A stretch of 23,349 nt of DNA from a virus, in IMG/VR virus record IMGVR_UViG_3300006803_000099, positions 1 to 23,349 of that record. One strand, written 5' to 3'. The notes under the pieces were generated by a model. The model searched no databases, was not told the origin of the DNA, and saw only the letters and a program-made list of their open reading frames with translations. The position numbers and the translations under genes are program-made. Positions 1 through 8,957 of the stretch are shown in pieces. How positions within the stretch are numbered: the stretch's first letter is position 1; every line of letters begins with the position of its first letter.

Positions 1-1395
1 AACGCTAAAGTCTTGCAGCGGATGGGCATCCAGCTTACCGATGCGAACCTGTATCTGGCCCACTTCCTCGGGCCGGGTGGCGCTACGGACCTGCTAAAGT
101 CAGCCCCGGGCACCAAGGCAAACGATGTTCTGGGTGCCGACCAGATCAGCGCCAACCAGAGCATCCTCGACGGCAAGACCCGCGAAGAAGTAATCGCGTG
201 GGCCCAAAAGAAGGTGGGCATCTCAGCGACGGAGTTGGACATCCTCGAAGACATCGTGGACACCGAGCGCGACCGCGCCGAGGCTACCCGCGACACTATC
301 GCAGACAACGACTTTGAGATCACCCAGCAGCAGCAGATACTCGACGGCAAGGCCCGTCAGGCTGCCATCGAGAAAGCGATCCGTGAGGCACGGGAGGATA
401 ACCCCGGGATCACCGACGCGGAGATCGAACGAATCAGGGCACAGACTGGTGCCTTGTTCGATCTGGAACTGGCTCAGAAGCGGGCCAGCGACGCGGACAA
501 GGATGCCTCTGCGGAGGCACGGGATGCGTCGGCCAAGGTCAACGCCCTGCTTGCCAACCGTAAGGCCCTGCTCGACCAGCTTGCGGATGCTACGCGGAAC
601 AACGACACAACCGCGCAGGAGGACCTGAAGGCTAAGATCGAAGGCGTCAACACGGAACTCACGGAGGCCATCGCCAACGCCCGCGCCATGTGGGAGGCCA
701 TCGGCGGCCCGGACGCGGAGAACGCCCTTATCAAGCTGGACACGGCTGCACTGGCTGCGGACAATCTGGGCAACAACGCGCAGAAAGTTTACTTGCAATG
801 GGATCGCGTGGCCGACCTGTTCGTGACTGGGCTGGCCTCGGCCTTTGACAGCTTCGCCAAGTCCGTCGCCGAAGGGGAGAACGTCTTCGCTGCGGCCCGC
901 ACGGCCTTCCTGCAATTCGCTGCGGACTTCCTGCTTCAGATTGCTCAGATGATTATCCAGCAGGCGATCCTGAACGCCTTGCAAGGTGCGCTCGGTGGCA
1001 GCAGCTTCGGGTCGCTGATCGGCCTCGGCCACACTGGCGGCATGGTCGGCAGTTCCCGCGTGGGATCAGGCAACAGCAGCCGACAGGTCAACCCCGCGAT
1101 CTTCAATGGCGCGATGAAGTATCACACAGGCGGCGTGATCGGGCTGCGCCCGGGCGAGGTTCCGATCATCGCAAAGCAGGGTGAGGAAATGTTGACAAGG
1201 GACGATCCCCGCCACATGATGAACGGAGGCGGAGCGGGCGGCTCTGGCTCCCCTGCTGTAAACGTCCGCAACATCAACACATTCGACGCGCCGGGCTTCT
1301 TGCAAGCCGCTCTGGACTCACCAATCGGAGAAAAGGTGCTTTACAACTTCATCTCGGCGAACCCCGGGAAGTTCAAAGCTGCGATGGGAGGCTAG
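1..1395 (+). CDS. Tail tape measure protein, C-terminal part (5' end outside window)
   Basis: The reading frame is open from base 1, so only the last 464 codons are seen and the true start lies upstream. Residues near the left edge (NLYLAHFLGPGG) match the end of a lytic-transglycosylase/lysozyme-like domain that many phage tape measures carry to open the cell wall during DNA entry. A long charged, alanine-rich helical region follows (about residues 65-240, coiled coil likely), then a hydrophobic stretch (roughly 275-330). The C-terminus has the motifs HTGG, GLRPGEVPIIAKQGEEMLTR and DDPRH typical of lambda-type tape measure ends. The protein sets tail length and occupies the tail lumen. It is the first gene of the tail-tip cluster, and its stop is 8 bases before the next start. 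The family call is from motif recognition and is firm; the transglycosylase fragment is less certain because most of that domain is outside the window. Confidence 0.88.
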   Translation, partial: NAKVLQRMGIQLTDANLYLAHFLGPGGATDLLKSAPGTKANDVLGADQISANQSILDGKTREEVIAWAQKKVGISATELDILEDIVDTERDRAEATRDTIADNDFEITQQQQILDGKARQAAIEKAIREAREDNPGITDAEIERIRAQTGALFDLELAQKRASDADKDASAEARDASAKVNALLANRKALLDQLADATRNNDTTAQEDLKAKIEGVNTELTEAIANARAMWEAIGGPDAENALIKLDTAALAADNLGNNAQKVYLQWDRVADLFVTGLASAFDSFAKSVAEGENVFAAARTAFLQFAADFLLQIAQMIIQQAILNALQGALGGSSFGSLIGLGHTGGMVGSSRVGSGNSSRQVNPAIFNGAMKYHTGGVIGLRPGEVPIIAKQGEEMLTRDDPRHMMNGGGAGGSGSPAVNVRNINTFDAPGFLQAALDSPIGEKVLYNFISANPGKFKAAMGG

Positions 1396-1403
1396 GAGAA
1401 AAT

Positions 1404-2405
1404 ATGCCAATCACGAAACACGTCACAGGCACCGCGACCGACGATCAGGACCTGTATGCCAAGCTAATCACGTTCCTGACCACGGACGCCGATCTAGTAA
1501 CCGCCGGGGAGAACTGGACTGAGGTCTGGGACCACGCCAGCGGCGACGAAGACGGTATCGTTCTGGAAGGCCCCGGCCTCTCTGGGACCGATCAGGTCTT
1601 CGTGGGGATGCGGCTGGTCCGCGATATCCCGGGAGACACCTACGACCTCGAATTGCACGGCATGACGGGGTTCCTCTCGGGGGCTGTCGATGTGACAGAT
1701 CACGTCAACGTCATGCCCACAAATGCGGTGGTCTTCTTGGACTCTGGGAGCATGACCTACTGGTTTATGGCGTCGGGTCGGCACTTCATCGTGGTCACTA
1801 AGATCACCACGGTCTTCGGATGTGGATACGCGGGCTGGTTCCTGCCGTTTGGGACACCCAGCGAGTATCCTTACCCCATGTTTATAGGGGGCTCCGCAGG
1901 GCCCTACGCGGGGCCGGGGAATACCGGGAGCCCCGAGAGTTGGCGCGACGCCGTCGCAGGACACTCCCTCTTCCCTTGGCCCGTGATCGACACGTCTTTC
2001 GGAGGGGGAGGAACCTACGCATCTTCAGCTTACCTGCTCGATCCTAGTGGCAACTGGATGACCCTCACCAACGTCGGGACCCAGATGGGTGGAACTGTCG
2101 GCCCTGTCTACACGCGGGGAAGCAGGTATCTCTTGTCAGGTGACACCATCGGGCTGTTCAACCCCGTCGAGGGCCATGACCGCCTGATGGATTGCTATGG
2201 GGGCGACAAGATGATCTTCCCAATGACACTCTACGAGACGAACTCCGGGAGCCAAACTTACGGGGCACTGGATGGCGTCTTCAAATGTCAGGGTATAGGG
2301 GTCGGCGCGGAGGACCTTATCACCCTCGCAGGGACAAATCATCTGGTCGTTCAGAACGCTTTTCGGACAGGCTTCTCCGATTACTTTTGTGTGGAGTTAA
2401 GCTAA
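1404..2405 (+). CDS. Virion structural protein of the tail-tip locus (unknown function)
   Basis: 333 residues, start ATG preceded by AGGAGA at 6-nt spacing. No signal peptide or membrane segment. The protein is rich in Gly, Thr and aromatic residues and looks mainly beta-stranded. The N-terminal part (ENWTEVWDHASGDED, then VLEGPGLSGTDQVFVGMR) and the middle (YWFMASGRHFIVVTKI, PYPMFIGGSAG) resemble a conserved protein found just after the tape measure in several siphophages, where it is annotated only as a structural or hypothetical protein. The stop TAA overlaps the ATG of the next gene by one base, so the two are probably translationally coupled. A role in the tail tip is inferred from position; no enzymatic motif is visible. 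Confidence 0.75.
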   Translation: MPITKHVTGTATDDQDLYAKLITFLTTDADLVTAGENWTEVWDHASGDEDGIVLEGPGLSGTDQVFVGMRLVRDIPGDTYDLELHGMTGFLSGAVDVTDHVNVMPTNAVVFLDSGSMTYWFMASGRHFIVVTKITTVFGCGYAGWFLPFGTPSEYPYPMFIGGSAGPYAGPGNTGSPESWRDAVAGHSLFPWPVIDTSFGGGGTYASSAYLLDPSGNWMTLTNVGTQMGGTVGPVYTRGSRYLLSGDTIGLFNPVEGHDRLMDCYGGDKMIFPMTLYETNSGSQTYGALDGVFKCQGIGVGAEDLITLAGTNHLVVQNAFRTGFSDYFCVELS

Positions 2406-3391
2406 TGACATATTCCCTCCAAGCAGTCGCAAGCTGGCAAGACGTGGTCGACCAGATTGAGACCTTCGCAGCGGCCAGAGGCTGGACGACATCGGGTGGC
2501 AGCGGCTCGGCGGCGAACCTCACGAACCCTTCTACCGGGACCGTCACGGTGGTCACGGCGGGAGGGTCGAGTCTTTCCCTGTCTGCTGATGGCGGGGCGA
2601 TGACCTGCGACAACCGCTCGCCGTGGCTGAACGGGACATACCCGGGGTCGCCCGTAGTCCTAAACCCGGTTCAGGTCCACCTCTTCGGAAACAACAGCCC
2701 TTACTCTGCACCTGACACGGAGCCCTTCCTCACAGCCGTCGTGGGTTTCGGTTACAACAGCTACCGCCACATCTACATCGGCACGATGGTCGCGGCAGGC
2801 AATTACACGAACGGCGACGTCATTTCCTGCAACGACTTCAGCAGGTCCTACACCGACCTGTATCCACTCAATGCACTGAGCCGTTACCTTTTCAATGCCT
2901 ATCAGAGCCACCCCGGGGCTGGACATGGTGGAGTGAAGATCACCCATGCGGACAACGCGAACACATGGCGGACCTTCAGGACTCCCTCCGCGTCGTCTAA
3001 CAGCTTTCCGGACAACTACAATATTCTCTATGGAACCGAGGTCTTCGGGGGCAATGGGGATGGGATCAACGACGGCCTCACTTATCGGGCCCACGCGGAC
3101 TATGCCGCAGGGCAGTTGCTAGTTCCTGTGAACTTATACTGCCCCGACGGGGCCGACGGGGTGGACTACCGGATCAGGTCGTTAGGGCACGTCTCGGGCG
3201 CTCGTCTAGTCGACATGGACGGTCTGGAACCCGAGCAGCAAATCTCAATATCCGCTGACAACTGGAGGGTCTTCCCGGAGTTCTCCAAACGGTCCGACGC
3301 TTTCTTGGACTGGTCGGAGATCGGGACCACGACATATTGGCCCTATGAGTTGTCCGGGATGTTCGGATTGGCGTATCGGGAGAACAGCTAA
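2405..3391 (+). CDS. Virion structural protein of the tail-tip locus (unknown function)
   Basis: 328 residues from the ATG in the TAATG overlap with the preceding gene. The frame stays open further upstream, but only this start fits the gene boundary. Composition and size are similar to the gene before it (Gly/Thr/aromatic-rich, no membrane segment). It starts with a helical segment (ASWQDVVDQIETFAAARGWT) that resembles the start of its neighbour, followed by a beta-rich body with YRHIYIGTMVAAGNYTNGD in the middle. That motif recalls a second conserved structural protein that travels with the first in siphophage tail modules. The pair may be diverged homologues or parts of one complex; this is inference. 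It lies between the tape measure and the distal-tail-like protein, so a tail-tip role is likely. Confidence 0.72.
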   Translation: MTYSLQAVASWQDVVDQIETFAAARGWTTSGGSGSAANLTNPSTGTVTVVTAGGSSLSLSADGGAMTCDNRSPWLNGTYPGSPVVLNPVQVHLFGNNSPYSAPDTEPFLTAVVGFGYNSYRHIYIGTMVAAGNYTNGDVISCNDFSRSYTDLYPLNALSRYLFNAYQSHPGAGHGGVKITHADNANTWRTFRTPSASSNSFPDNYNILYGTEVFGGNGDGINDGLTYRAHADYAAGQLLVPVNLYCPDGADGVDYRIRSLGHVSGARLVDMDGLEPEQQISISADNWRVFPEFSKRSDAFLDWSEIGTTTYWPYELSGMFGLAYRENS

Positions 3392-3394
3392 GTC

Positions 3395-5095
3395 ATGGCG
3401 TTCGCGGGCACCTTAAACTCAGCCCTGATCTACTTCGCCAATGGCGACTATGCAGTAGACAACACGGGTAAAACGAACCTTGCTGATCCCCAGCAGGGCT
3501 TTTACCTCGACCCCTTCGGTGCTGGCGCTCACACGGAGAGCCTCGTCGACGTCGGGCGGGCGTCTGGCGGAGGCTACCGCCAAGTCACGTTTGTTGAGGA
3601 CTTCTACAACCGCGTCCACTTCGTCCCGAGTCCATTCACCTTTGGCCCTATCGCGTCCGATACGACACGGGTCATGGCAGTCTGGAACGCCCACCTTGTC
3701 CCGAACGACTTCACCGCTCTGGGCCTCGACGGCGGGATCAACGTCACCTACGGCGGCGACTCGATCCCGTTCACCTTTGGCCCTCTCGAAGAGGTCGACC
3801 TGCCGTTCACAGCCCTGCAAAACGGGACGCCCGCGTTCAGCGAGTTCACGACGTTCACCTTCTCGCTGAAGGACCCCTACAACATCCTGTTTACGGGCGA
3901 CCGAGCAGTCCTGATCGAGCGCGGCCCGAACTGGCGTGACCCAATGGTCGAGACCTACGAGTTCCGCACCGAGATCGTCCACCGCAGCCGCTCGGGCAAG
4001 GAGCAGCGCCGGGCGCTACGACAGGAGCCTCGCAGAACGCTCGCCTACACCCTGTCGACGTGGGGCAACACGAGACGCGACGCAGAGGGCCTGCTAACCC
4101 GCTGGCGTCGTCGGACAGTCGTCACCCCAGTATGGCCGTGGCGCACTACCACGTCGACTACGGCTGTCGCGGCGACCACGACCCTAAACCTCGACTACGT
4201 CCCAAACTGGGCCGTTCCAGACATGAACGTGGTCATCGAACATCCCGGGATGCCCGCCCGAATCAATGGCACCATTGCATCGGTCGGGGCCAGCAGCATC
4301 GTTCTCGTGATCGGCCTCGCCTACGAGGTCCCTGCCGGGGCCACGGTGACGCAGATGCTGACGGCACGGGTGCGCGACGCGCAGAAGGTCGACAGGGTGA
4401 CAGCGGACGTGGCCGAGGTCCCGTTCGTCTTCGACATCACGCCGGGCATCGACCCGATCTACACGCCGCCCGCCGCGTCCGTGTTCCACGATGGCTACGA
4501 GGTCGTGCTGACTGACCCGAACTGGTCAGCAGGGATCGAGGAAACGTGGGATATGCCGCTCGACGTCGTTGACGCGAATTGGGGTGTGAAGGTCTTCTAC
4601 GAGTATCAGGACTTCGTGCAATACACGATGCGCCTGCTCTACTCCGGCCTGCGGGAGACCAAGGTCCAAGACGTGATCGACCTGTTCTACCGGCAGAAGG
4701 GGATGCGCGGCGAGTTCTGGTATCCGACCCGGGGGCGCGACGTCGAGCCCGGCTACCAGTTGGACGAGAGCGCCAGCACGATCCGGATCGCGGGCTCGGA
4801 CTTCGCCACGGACTGGTCGGATCAGTCAACTAATCAGGCGATCATCGTCTGGCTGACCGATGGCACATACTTCACCCGGAGCGTCACGGACCTGTCGACT
4901 ACGACGGACGTCTTCGGGACGGACTCGGTCATCACCTTGGATGATGTCTGGCCCTATGACATACCCACGAGCGACGTCAGGAAAATCTCATGGATGATGC
5001 GCTGTCGGTTCGCAACTGACACACTGCGCGTCGAGTGGCTAAACGACGAGAAGGCCAACGTGCAGTTCTCGCTTTCGACATTGGAGGTTCTATGA
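3395..5095 (+). CDS. Distal-tail-like / tail structural protein with two related beta domains
   Basis: 566 residues; start ATG follows GGGAGA. Two regions appear to share one fold. The N-terminal part (about 1-240) ends in VETYEFRTEIVHRSRSGKEQ and RRALRQEPRRT. The C-terminal part (about 360-566) contains GYEVVLTDPNWSAGIEETWD and FYRQKGMRGEFWYPT. Phrases of the type 'RSGKEQRRALR' and 'KGMRGEFWYPT' are typical of DUF2460-like/distal tail proteins, which form the ring joining the tail tube to the hub. The position between the tape measure and the DUF2163 hub matches the gene transfer agent order (tape measure, distal tail, hub). It is longer than single-domain distal tail proteins (about 200-250 residues), which suggests a duplicated or fused form. 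Its stop overlaps the next start (ATGA). Confidence 0.72.
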   Translation: MAFAGTLNSALIYFANGDYAVDNTGKTNLADPQQGFYLDPFGAGAHTESLVDVGRASGGGYRQVTFVEDFYNRVHFVPSPFTFGPIASDTTRVMAVWNAHLVPNDFTALGLDGGINVTYGGDSIPFTFGPLEEVDLPFTALQNGTPAFSEFTTFTFSLKDPYNILFTGDRAVLIERGPNWRDPMVETYEFRTEIVHRSRSGKEQRRALRQEPRRTLAYTLSTWGNTRRDAEGLLTRWRRRTVVTPVWPWRTTTSTTAVAATTTLNLDYVPNWAVPDMNVVIEHPGMPARINGTIASVGASSIVLVIGLAYEVPAGATVTQMLTARVRDAQKVDRVTADVAEVPFVFDITPGIDPIYTPPAASVFHDGYEVVLTDPNWSAGIEETWDMPLDVVDANWGVKVFYEYQDFVQYTMRLLYSGLRETKVQDVIDLFYRQKGMRGEFWYPTRGRDVEPGYQLDESASTIRIAGSDFATDWSDQSTNQAIIVWLTDGTYFTRSVTDLSTTTDVFGTDSVITLDDVWPYDIPTSDVRKISWMMRCRFATDTLRVEWLNDEKANVQFSLSTLEVL

Positions 5096-5928
5096 CCTAC
5101 GACGCATTTGACCAAGGCAGGGCGACAGGGTCGCCCATCGAGACCTACCTGTTCACCCACGGGCTGAACCCGACCGACTACTACGCCTTCACGGATGCGG
5201 AGCGCAGCTTCGATCTGGCGGGCAAGACCTATGTGGCCGTGCCGATCTTGCGCGACGGGATCACCACTTCAGGGGGGCGTTCCGAACGCAACGACCTGAA
5301 GATCAAGATGTCGGCCAAGGAGCCGATGCTGAATCTGTTCCAGATTTACCCACCAGACCAGCCGATCTCCGTCCTGATAAAATCAGGGCACTTTGAGGAC
5401 GGTGATGCAGAGTTCGTTCCGACCTTCAACGGCAAGGTCATCAACGTCAAGACTATGTCCGACGGCTGGGCAGAGGTTCTGTGCCGCCCTCTCTGGACCG
5501 CAGCCCGTCAAGGCGGCCTGCGCAGGCATTATCAGCTTGGCTGCCCTCACGTCCTCTACGGAGACCAGTGCGGGGCCTCCGAGACGGCGGTGACGACCAC
5601 TGCGGCTGCTTTCCCGTCGCTAAACAAGGTGACACTGGCGGGCGGCTGGGAGGGTGCTTACGCCAAGAGCAAGTTCCGGGGCGGCTGGCTGGAATGGAAC
5701 GTGGGGTCCAACGTCCATAGGCGCACGATCCTCTCTCTATCGGGAGACACTCTGACCCTGTCCGGGCCCGTAATGGACCTGACCGTCGGGTATGCCATGC
5801 GCGTCGTCATCGGGTGCAACAGACAGATGACGGACTGCGCGGACATCCACGCAAACATCCACAACTTCGGGGGTCAGCCTTGGATTCCCACGAAGAACCC
5901 GATCAACACCAACCCGTTCTTCTCGTGA
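5092..5928 (+). CDS. Tail hub protein, DUF2163/phage BR0599 family, with four-cysteine set
   Basis: 278 residues. The ATG at the ATGA junction is chosen over upstream in-frame starts because GGAGG sits 5 nt before it and it matches the gene boundary. The N-terminal half matches the DUF2163 style (ETYLFTHGLNPTDYYAFTDA, then FNGKVINVKT). The C-terminal half is the BR0599 type, with CPHVLYGDQC and CNRQMTDC, that is C-x8-C and C-x6-C, and the ending NFGGQPWIP. In the Rhodobacter gene transfer agent the equivalent hub protein holds an iron-sulfur cluster through four cysteines, and lambda gpL is also an Fe-S protein. The same use here is inferred from the cysteine spacing. It should lie at the tail tip below the distal tail ring. 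Confidence 0.88.
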   Translation: MTYDAFDQGRATGSPIETYLFTHGLNPTDYYAFTDAERSFDLAGKTYVAVPILRDGITTSGGRSERNDLKIKMSAKEPMLNLFQIYPPDQPISVLIKSGHFEDGDAEFVPTFNGKVINVKTMSDGWAEVLCRPLWTAARQGGLRRHYQLGCPHVLYGDQCGASETAVTTTAAAFPSLNKVTLAGGWEGAYAKSKFRGGWLEWNVGSNVHRRTILSLSGDTLTLSGPVMDLTVGYAMRVVIGCNRQMTDCADIHANIHNFGGQPWIPTKNPINTNPFFS

Positions 5929-5938
5929 AGGAATTACT

Positions 5939-6190
5939 ATGCCCCTACCTTGGTTAGCCTCCCTTCTGATCGGTCTCGCGATCTCCGTTGTCGCTTACCT
6001 GATTATGCCCAAGCCAAAGCAGCCCAAGCCGCCCGAGGCGAAGGACCTAGAAGGCCCAACCGCAGAAGCGGGTCGACCTGTGCCTGTTGTTTTTGGTAGG
6101 ATGCGGGTCAAGGGCCTCAATTTGCTGTGGTATGGAAATATCTCGAAGCGGGTTTACGAGGTCGATGCAGAAGGAGGTGGCAAGAAATGA
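5939..6190 (+). CDS. Small tail-tip locus protein with N-terminal hydrophobic segment
   Basis: 83 residues; AAGGA precedes the ATG. One hydrophobic helix at about residues 4-23 (ASLLIGLAISVVAYLIM) is followed by a Lys/Pro-rich linker (PKPKQPKPPEAKD). Then comes a segment of the type GPTAEAGRPVPVVFG and RVKGLNLLWYG, which recurs in small proteins encoded just before the tail tip (J-like) gene of siphophages. Function is unknown; it may be a tail-tip assembly or membrane-insertion factor. The stop overlaps the next start (ATGA). Strong Shine-Dalgarno sequence for the next gene (GAAGGAGGT) lies inside its last codons. Confidence 0.75.
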   Translation: MPLPWLASLLIGLAISVVAYLIMPKPKQPKPPEAKDLEGPTAEAGRPVPVVFGRMRVKGLNLLWYGNISKRVYEVDAEGGGKK

Positions 6191-6411
6191 CGGTCGACCA
6201 TGACACAGGCAGAGACATCGTCCTGAAAGCCGCAGACGCCCGTGTCTGTGGCTTTTGTGGCCGGGGCCAGAATATCTGGGGTGCCGACAAGGGCATCACC
6301 GTGCGCGGGCTTCTGGCTGGTGAATACACGGTTGGTATGGCCGAGGACATGAACGACGCTATGGCGAATCGTATCGCCGCAGCCGCAAGAAAGAGGGTGT
6401 CTGGTGGGTAA
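6187..6411 (+). CDS. Small tail-locus protein with CxxC motif
   Basis: 74 residues. The ATG at the ATGA overlap is chosen because AAGGAGGT lies 8 nt upstream; the frame is open further upstream inside the previous gene. The single motif is VCGFCGRG (CxxC near residue 20), followed by a helical region (AGEYTVGMAEDMNDAMANRI). Similar small proteins with a 'CaRGaR' turn often sit immediately before the tail tip gene in siphophages, without a known role. The CxxC could bind metal or form a disulfide; with only two cysteines a complete zinc site would need partners. It overlaps the following gene by 8 nt. Confidence 0.7.
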   Translation: MTVDHDTGRDIVLKAADARVCGFCGRGQNIWGADKGITVRGLLAGEYTVGMAEDMNDAMANRIAAAARKRVSGG

Positions 6412-8674
6412 AGGTGGCGGCGGAAAACGTAGAGTAATTGACTACCACATCAACATGCATTGGGGCGTCTGTTGGGGTCCTGTGGACTCGATAGAAGAGA
6501 TCAGGTTCAAGGAAAAAGTCGCTTTTAGTGGTTCTGTGTCCTCGAACAATTCGCTCTACATAGACGAGCCGGAACTGTTTGGAGGCGACGAGGCGGAGGG
6601 CGGGGTCCGGGGCTATGTGGACTTCATGCTGGGCGACTCGGGTCAGGTTCTCAGCGACGTTACGGCGGGCCAACTAGGGTTGACGAGCAGCACCGCCCCG
6701 GGCTTCCGGGGGATCACGTCGCTGTGGTTCCACAACGGGGATGTCTCAGAAAACAGGGGGTTTATGATCTCCCAAAACAATCCATACATCTCGACGCTGG
6801 ACGTCCGGGTCGCTCGCTATTCGAGGCACCCAAATCTCAACGTGGCCCATGACCTCATTGGGGACGATGCGAATCCGGCCCACATGATTTTCGAGATTTA
6901 CACGAACAACGACTGGGGTCTCGGCTGGCCCGTCGCCGCGTTTAATCTGACAAGCTGGCGAGCCGTGGCCGAGACCTTGTTCGACGAGAACTTTGGCCTG
7001 TCCATGATGTGGGTCACACCCGGAGAAGTCGAAGCCTTCGTGGCGGAGATTATCGACCACATCCAAGCGACGATCTACACCGACCCGACAACGGGCTTGG
7101 TCGAGATCAAATTGCTACGGGACGACTACGACCTGCTGACTGCGAAGACCTTCAGCCCGGACAACTGCACCTTAGAGGACACCGAGCGCCGGGCCCTCGA
7201 AGACACAGTCAACGAGATTAGCGTCGTCTACACCGACCCAGAAACGGAGGAAGAACTCACCCTCCAAGTGCAGGACCTCGCCAACATCGCGGCCCAGAAT
7301 GGACTCATTAAAGGTGACAGCCGGAACTACTACGGCGTCCGGAACGCGGAACTGGCGTGGTCTTTAGGTGAACGCGATTTACGCGAGGCGTCCTACCCCT
7401 TGTTCAGCACAAAGATCATCGCAGACCGAAGCCAAGGTCAGATCATCCCCGGCGAGGTTATCGAACTACAGTGGCCCGAAGAGGGCATTACCAGCATGGC
7501 CTGCCGTGTCCTCGACATCGCCAACGGCAAGAAGGGTGACGGCAAGATGATCCTGTCCGTGGCCGAGGACATCTGGTCATTAGACCGAGCCGAGTTCGAG
7601 GTTCCCCCAACCACCAACTGGGAACTGCCCTCGGTTTCGGCTACCGCCTTCGCCCAACAGAGCGCGATCACAGCGCCCTATCCCGTCCTATCACGGCAGG
7701 GGCTGACCCCGGCATACGCCGACGTCTACGTCGGCCTGCTCGGCCAGCAGAACGATCTGGATACTGAGTCCTTCACGCTCACCACCGAGGTCGTGAACCC
7801 GGCTGGTGATACAGTCGAGGCCAACTACAGCGGGATGCTCCAAGCGCCGTTTGGTGTGTTGGCCGTGGCTTTCGATGCCGAGGTCGAGTCTGTCGTGGCC
7901 GAGGCCGACATGCCCGCGATGTCAAACGACTTTGGCAGCTACGCCACAGGGCAACTCTTCTACATTGGCGACAGCACGGACGACACGCTGAACGAGATCG
8001 TCATGCTGAAGAGTTACAGCGTAGGCAACTGGACGATCAAGCGCGGCATCTGGGATACCGTGCCCCGTGCATGGCCTCTCTCTACCGAGGTCTGGTATTT
8101 CTCGACCAGCTTCTCCGCAGCCGACCCGAACGTCCGTTCCGCAGGAGCCCCTGTCAGCTACTGGCTGCGGCCTAAGACGCTCGCCGGGACGTTGCCTAAA
8201 CTGTCCGCCGTCGAACTGGTCTACACGCCCAGCGAGCGGCCCCACCTACCCTTCCGCCCGGCCAATGTAGGCGTCTCCGGGGACACGGGCTTCGGCCTGC
8301 TCGACCTCGGAACGCCAGCCCCGTTCACCGTGAGTTGGGCGAACCGAAACCGGGCGCTAGAAGACACCGTCGCCCTGCACTGGGATGAAGCCTCGGTGGC
8401 TGTCGAGACCGGCCAGACGACCACGATCCAGTTCCTTGACGCGAGCGACGACAGCATGATCGTCCAATATGTTGGACTGACCGGGTCCAGCTTTGAGGTC
8501 CCGTCTGGGGGAGGGCCCACGACCGCGTGGTCGACCAAGATGCGGGTCTTCTCTGTCAGGGACGGACTCGAGTCGCTCCAGTATTTTGAGCGGCTGGTCG
8601 ACATAGACTTTGATTTTGCAGGAACTAGCGGCTATGGTTCCGCATATGGCGAAACTTACGGAACAGGGGCGTAG
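6404..8674 (+). CDS. Tail tip / host specificity (J-like) protein
   Basis: 756 residues from a GTG start (MGKGGGGKR) preceded by AAGAGG; no ATG fits the boundary. The N-terminal region has YHINMHWGVCWGPVDSIEEI and GGDEAEGGVRGYVDFMLG, typical of the conserved N-terminus of phage tail tip proteins. The middle (about 290-400) reads like the Phage-tail_3 type domain (ADRSQGQIIPGEVIELQWP, then SMACRVLDIANGKKGDGK). The C-terminal third looks like fibronectin/Ig-type beta modules (PAPFTVSWANRNR, TTTIQFLDA). It closes the tail and usually contacts the host receptor. It is the last gene of the structural tip and is followed by fibre genes. It is shorter than lambda gpJ (1132 residues), which fits adhesion being handed to the separate downstream fibres. 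Confidence 0.87.
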   Translation: MGKGGGGKRRVIDYHINMHWGVCWGPVDSIEEIRFKEKVAFSGSVSSNNSLYIDEPELFGGDEAEGGVRGYVDFMLGDSGQVLSDVTAGQLGLTSSTAPGFRGITSLWFHNGDVSENRGFMISQNNPYISTLDVRVARYSRHPNLNVAHDLIGDDANPAHMIFEIYTNNDWGLGWPVAAFNLTSWRAVAETLFDENFGLSMMWVTPGEVEAFVAEIIDHIQATIYTDPTTGLVEIKLLRDDYDLLTAKTFSPDNCTLEDTERRALEDTVNEISVVYTDPETEEELTLQVQDLANIAAQNGLIKGDSRNYYGVRNAELAWSLGERDLREASYPLFSTKIIADRSQGQIIPGEVIELQWPEEGITSMACRVLDIANGKKGDGKMILSVAEDIWSLDRAEFEVPPTTNWELPSVSATAFAQQSAITAPYPVLSRQGLTPAYADVYVGLLGQQNDLDTESFTLTTEVVNPAGDTVEANYSGMLQAPFGVLAVAFDAEVESVVAEADMPAMSNDFGSYATGQLFYIGDSTDDTLNEIVMLKSYSVGNWTIKRGIWDTVPRAWPLSTEVWYFSTSFSAADPNVRSAGAPVSYWLRPKTLAGTLPKLSAVELVYTPSERPHLPFRPANVGVSGDTGFGLLDLGTPAPFTVSWANRNRALEDTVALHWDEASVAVETGQTTTIQFLDASDDSMIVQYVGLTGSSFEVPSGGGPTTAWSTKMRVFSVRDGLESLQYFERLVDIDFDFAGTSGYGSAYGETYGTGA

Positions 8675-8677
8675 ACC

Positions 8678-8956
8678 ATGGCGGGAACAACAACGAACAA
8701 AAACTGTGTGACGACCGGGTGGATTCTACTCGCGGAGAACGTCACGGCAGCTTGGGTGCAGATGCAAGGCGTGGGCCATGTCCGGGTCCACGTCGGCGCA
8801 GCCGACCCCGGCGCTGGCAGTGAGGTTGGCGTCATCATCGACGGCACGAACCTGTCGACGATCCCGCTAGTCGGATTGGAAAGTGGGGTCGACCAAGTCT
8901 GGGGCCGCGCCATGAACAATGCGGAAACCGTTGCCGTCCTGACTACGGGGGGCTGA
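8678..8956 (+). CDS. Small hypothetical protein in adhesion module
   Basis: 92 residues, starting 3 nt after the tail tip gene. No signal peptide or membrane segment. It looks beta-rich (WILLAENVTAAWVQMQGVGH, VRVHVGAADPG, VGVIIDGTNLS). The pattern resembles a small beta-sandwich decoration or fibre-associated domain, but no family is recognised. It ends 1 nt before the fibre gene. A virion role is inferred from position only. Confidence 0.65.
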   Translation: MAGTTTNKNCVTTGWILLAENVTAAWVQMQGVGHVRVHVGAADPGAGSEVGVIIDGTNLSTIPLVGLESGVDQVWGRAMNNAETVAVLTTGG

Positions 8957-8957
8957 C

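Noticed and set aside
223-1032. Minus-strand ORF of 269 codons opposite the tape measure gene
   Set aside because: High-GC shadow frame; the plus strand has clear tape measure motifs and no minus-strand gene pattern is seen in this part.
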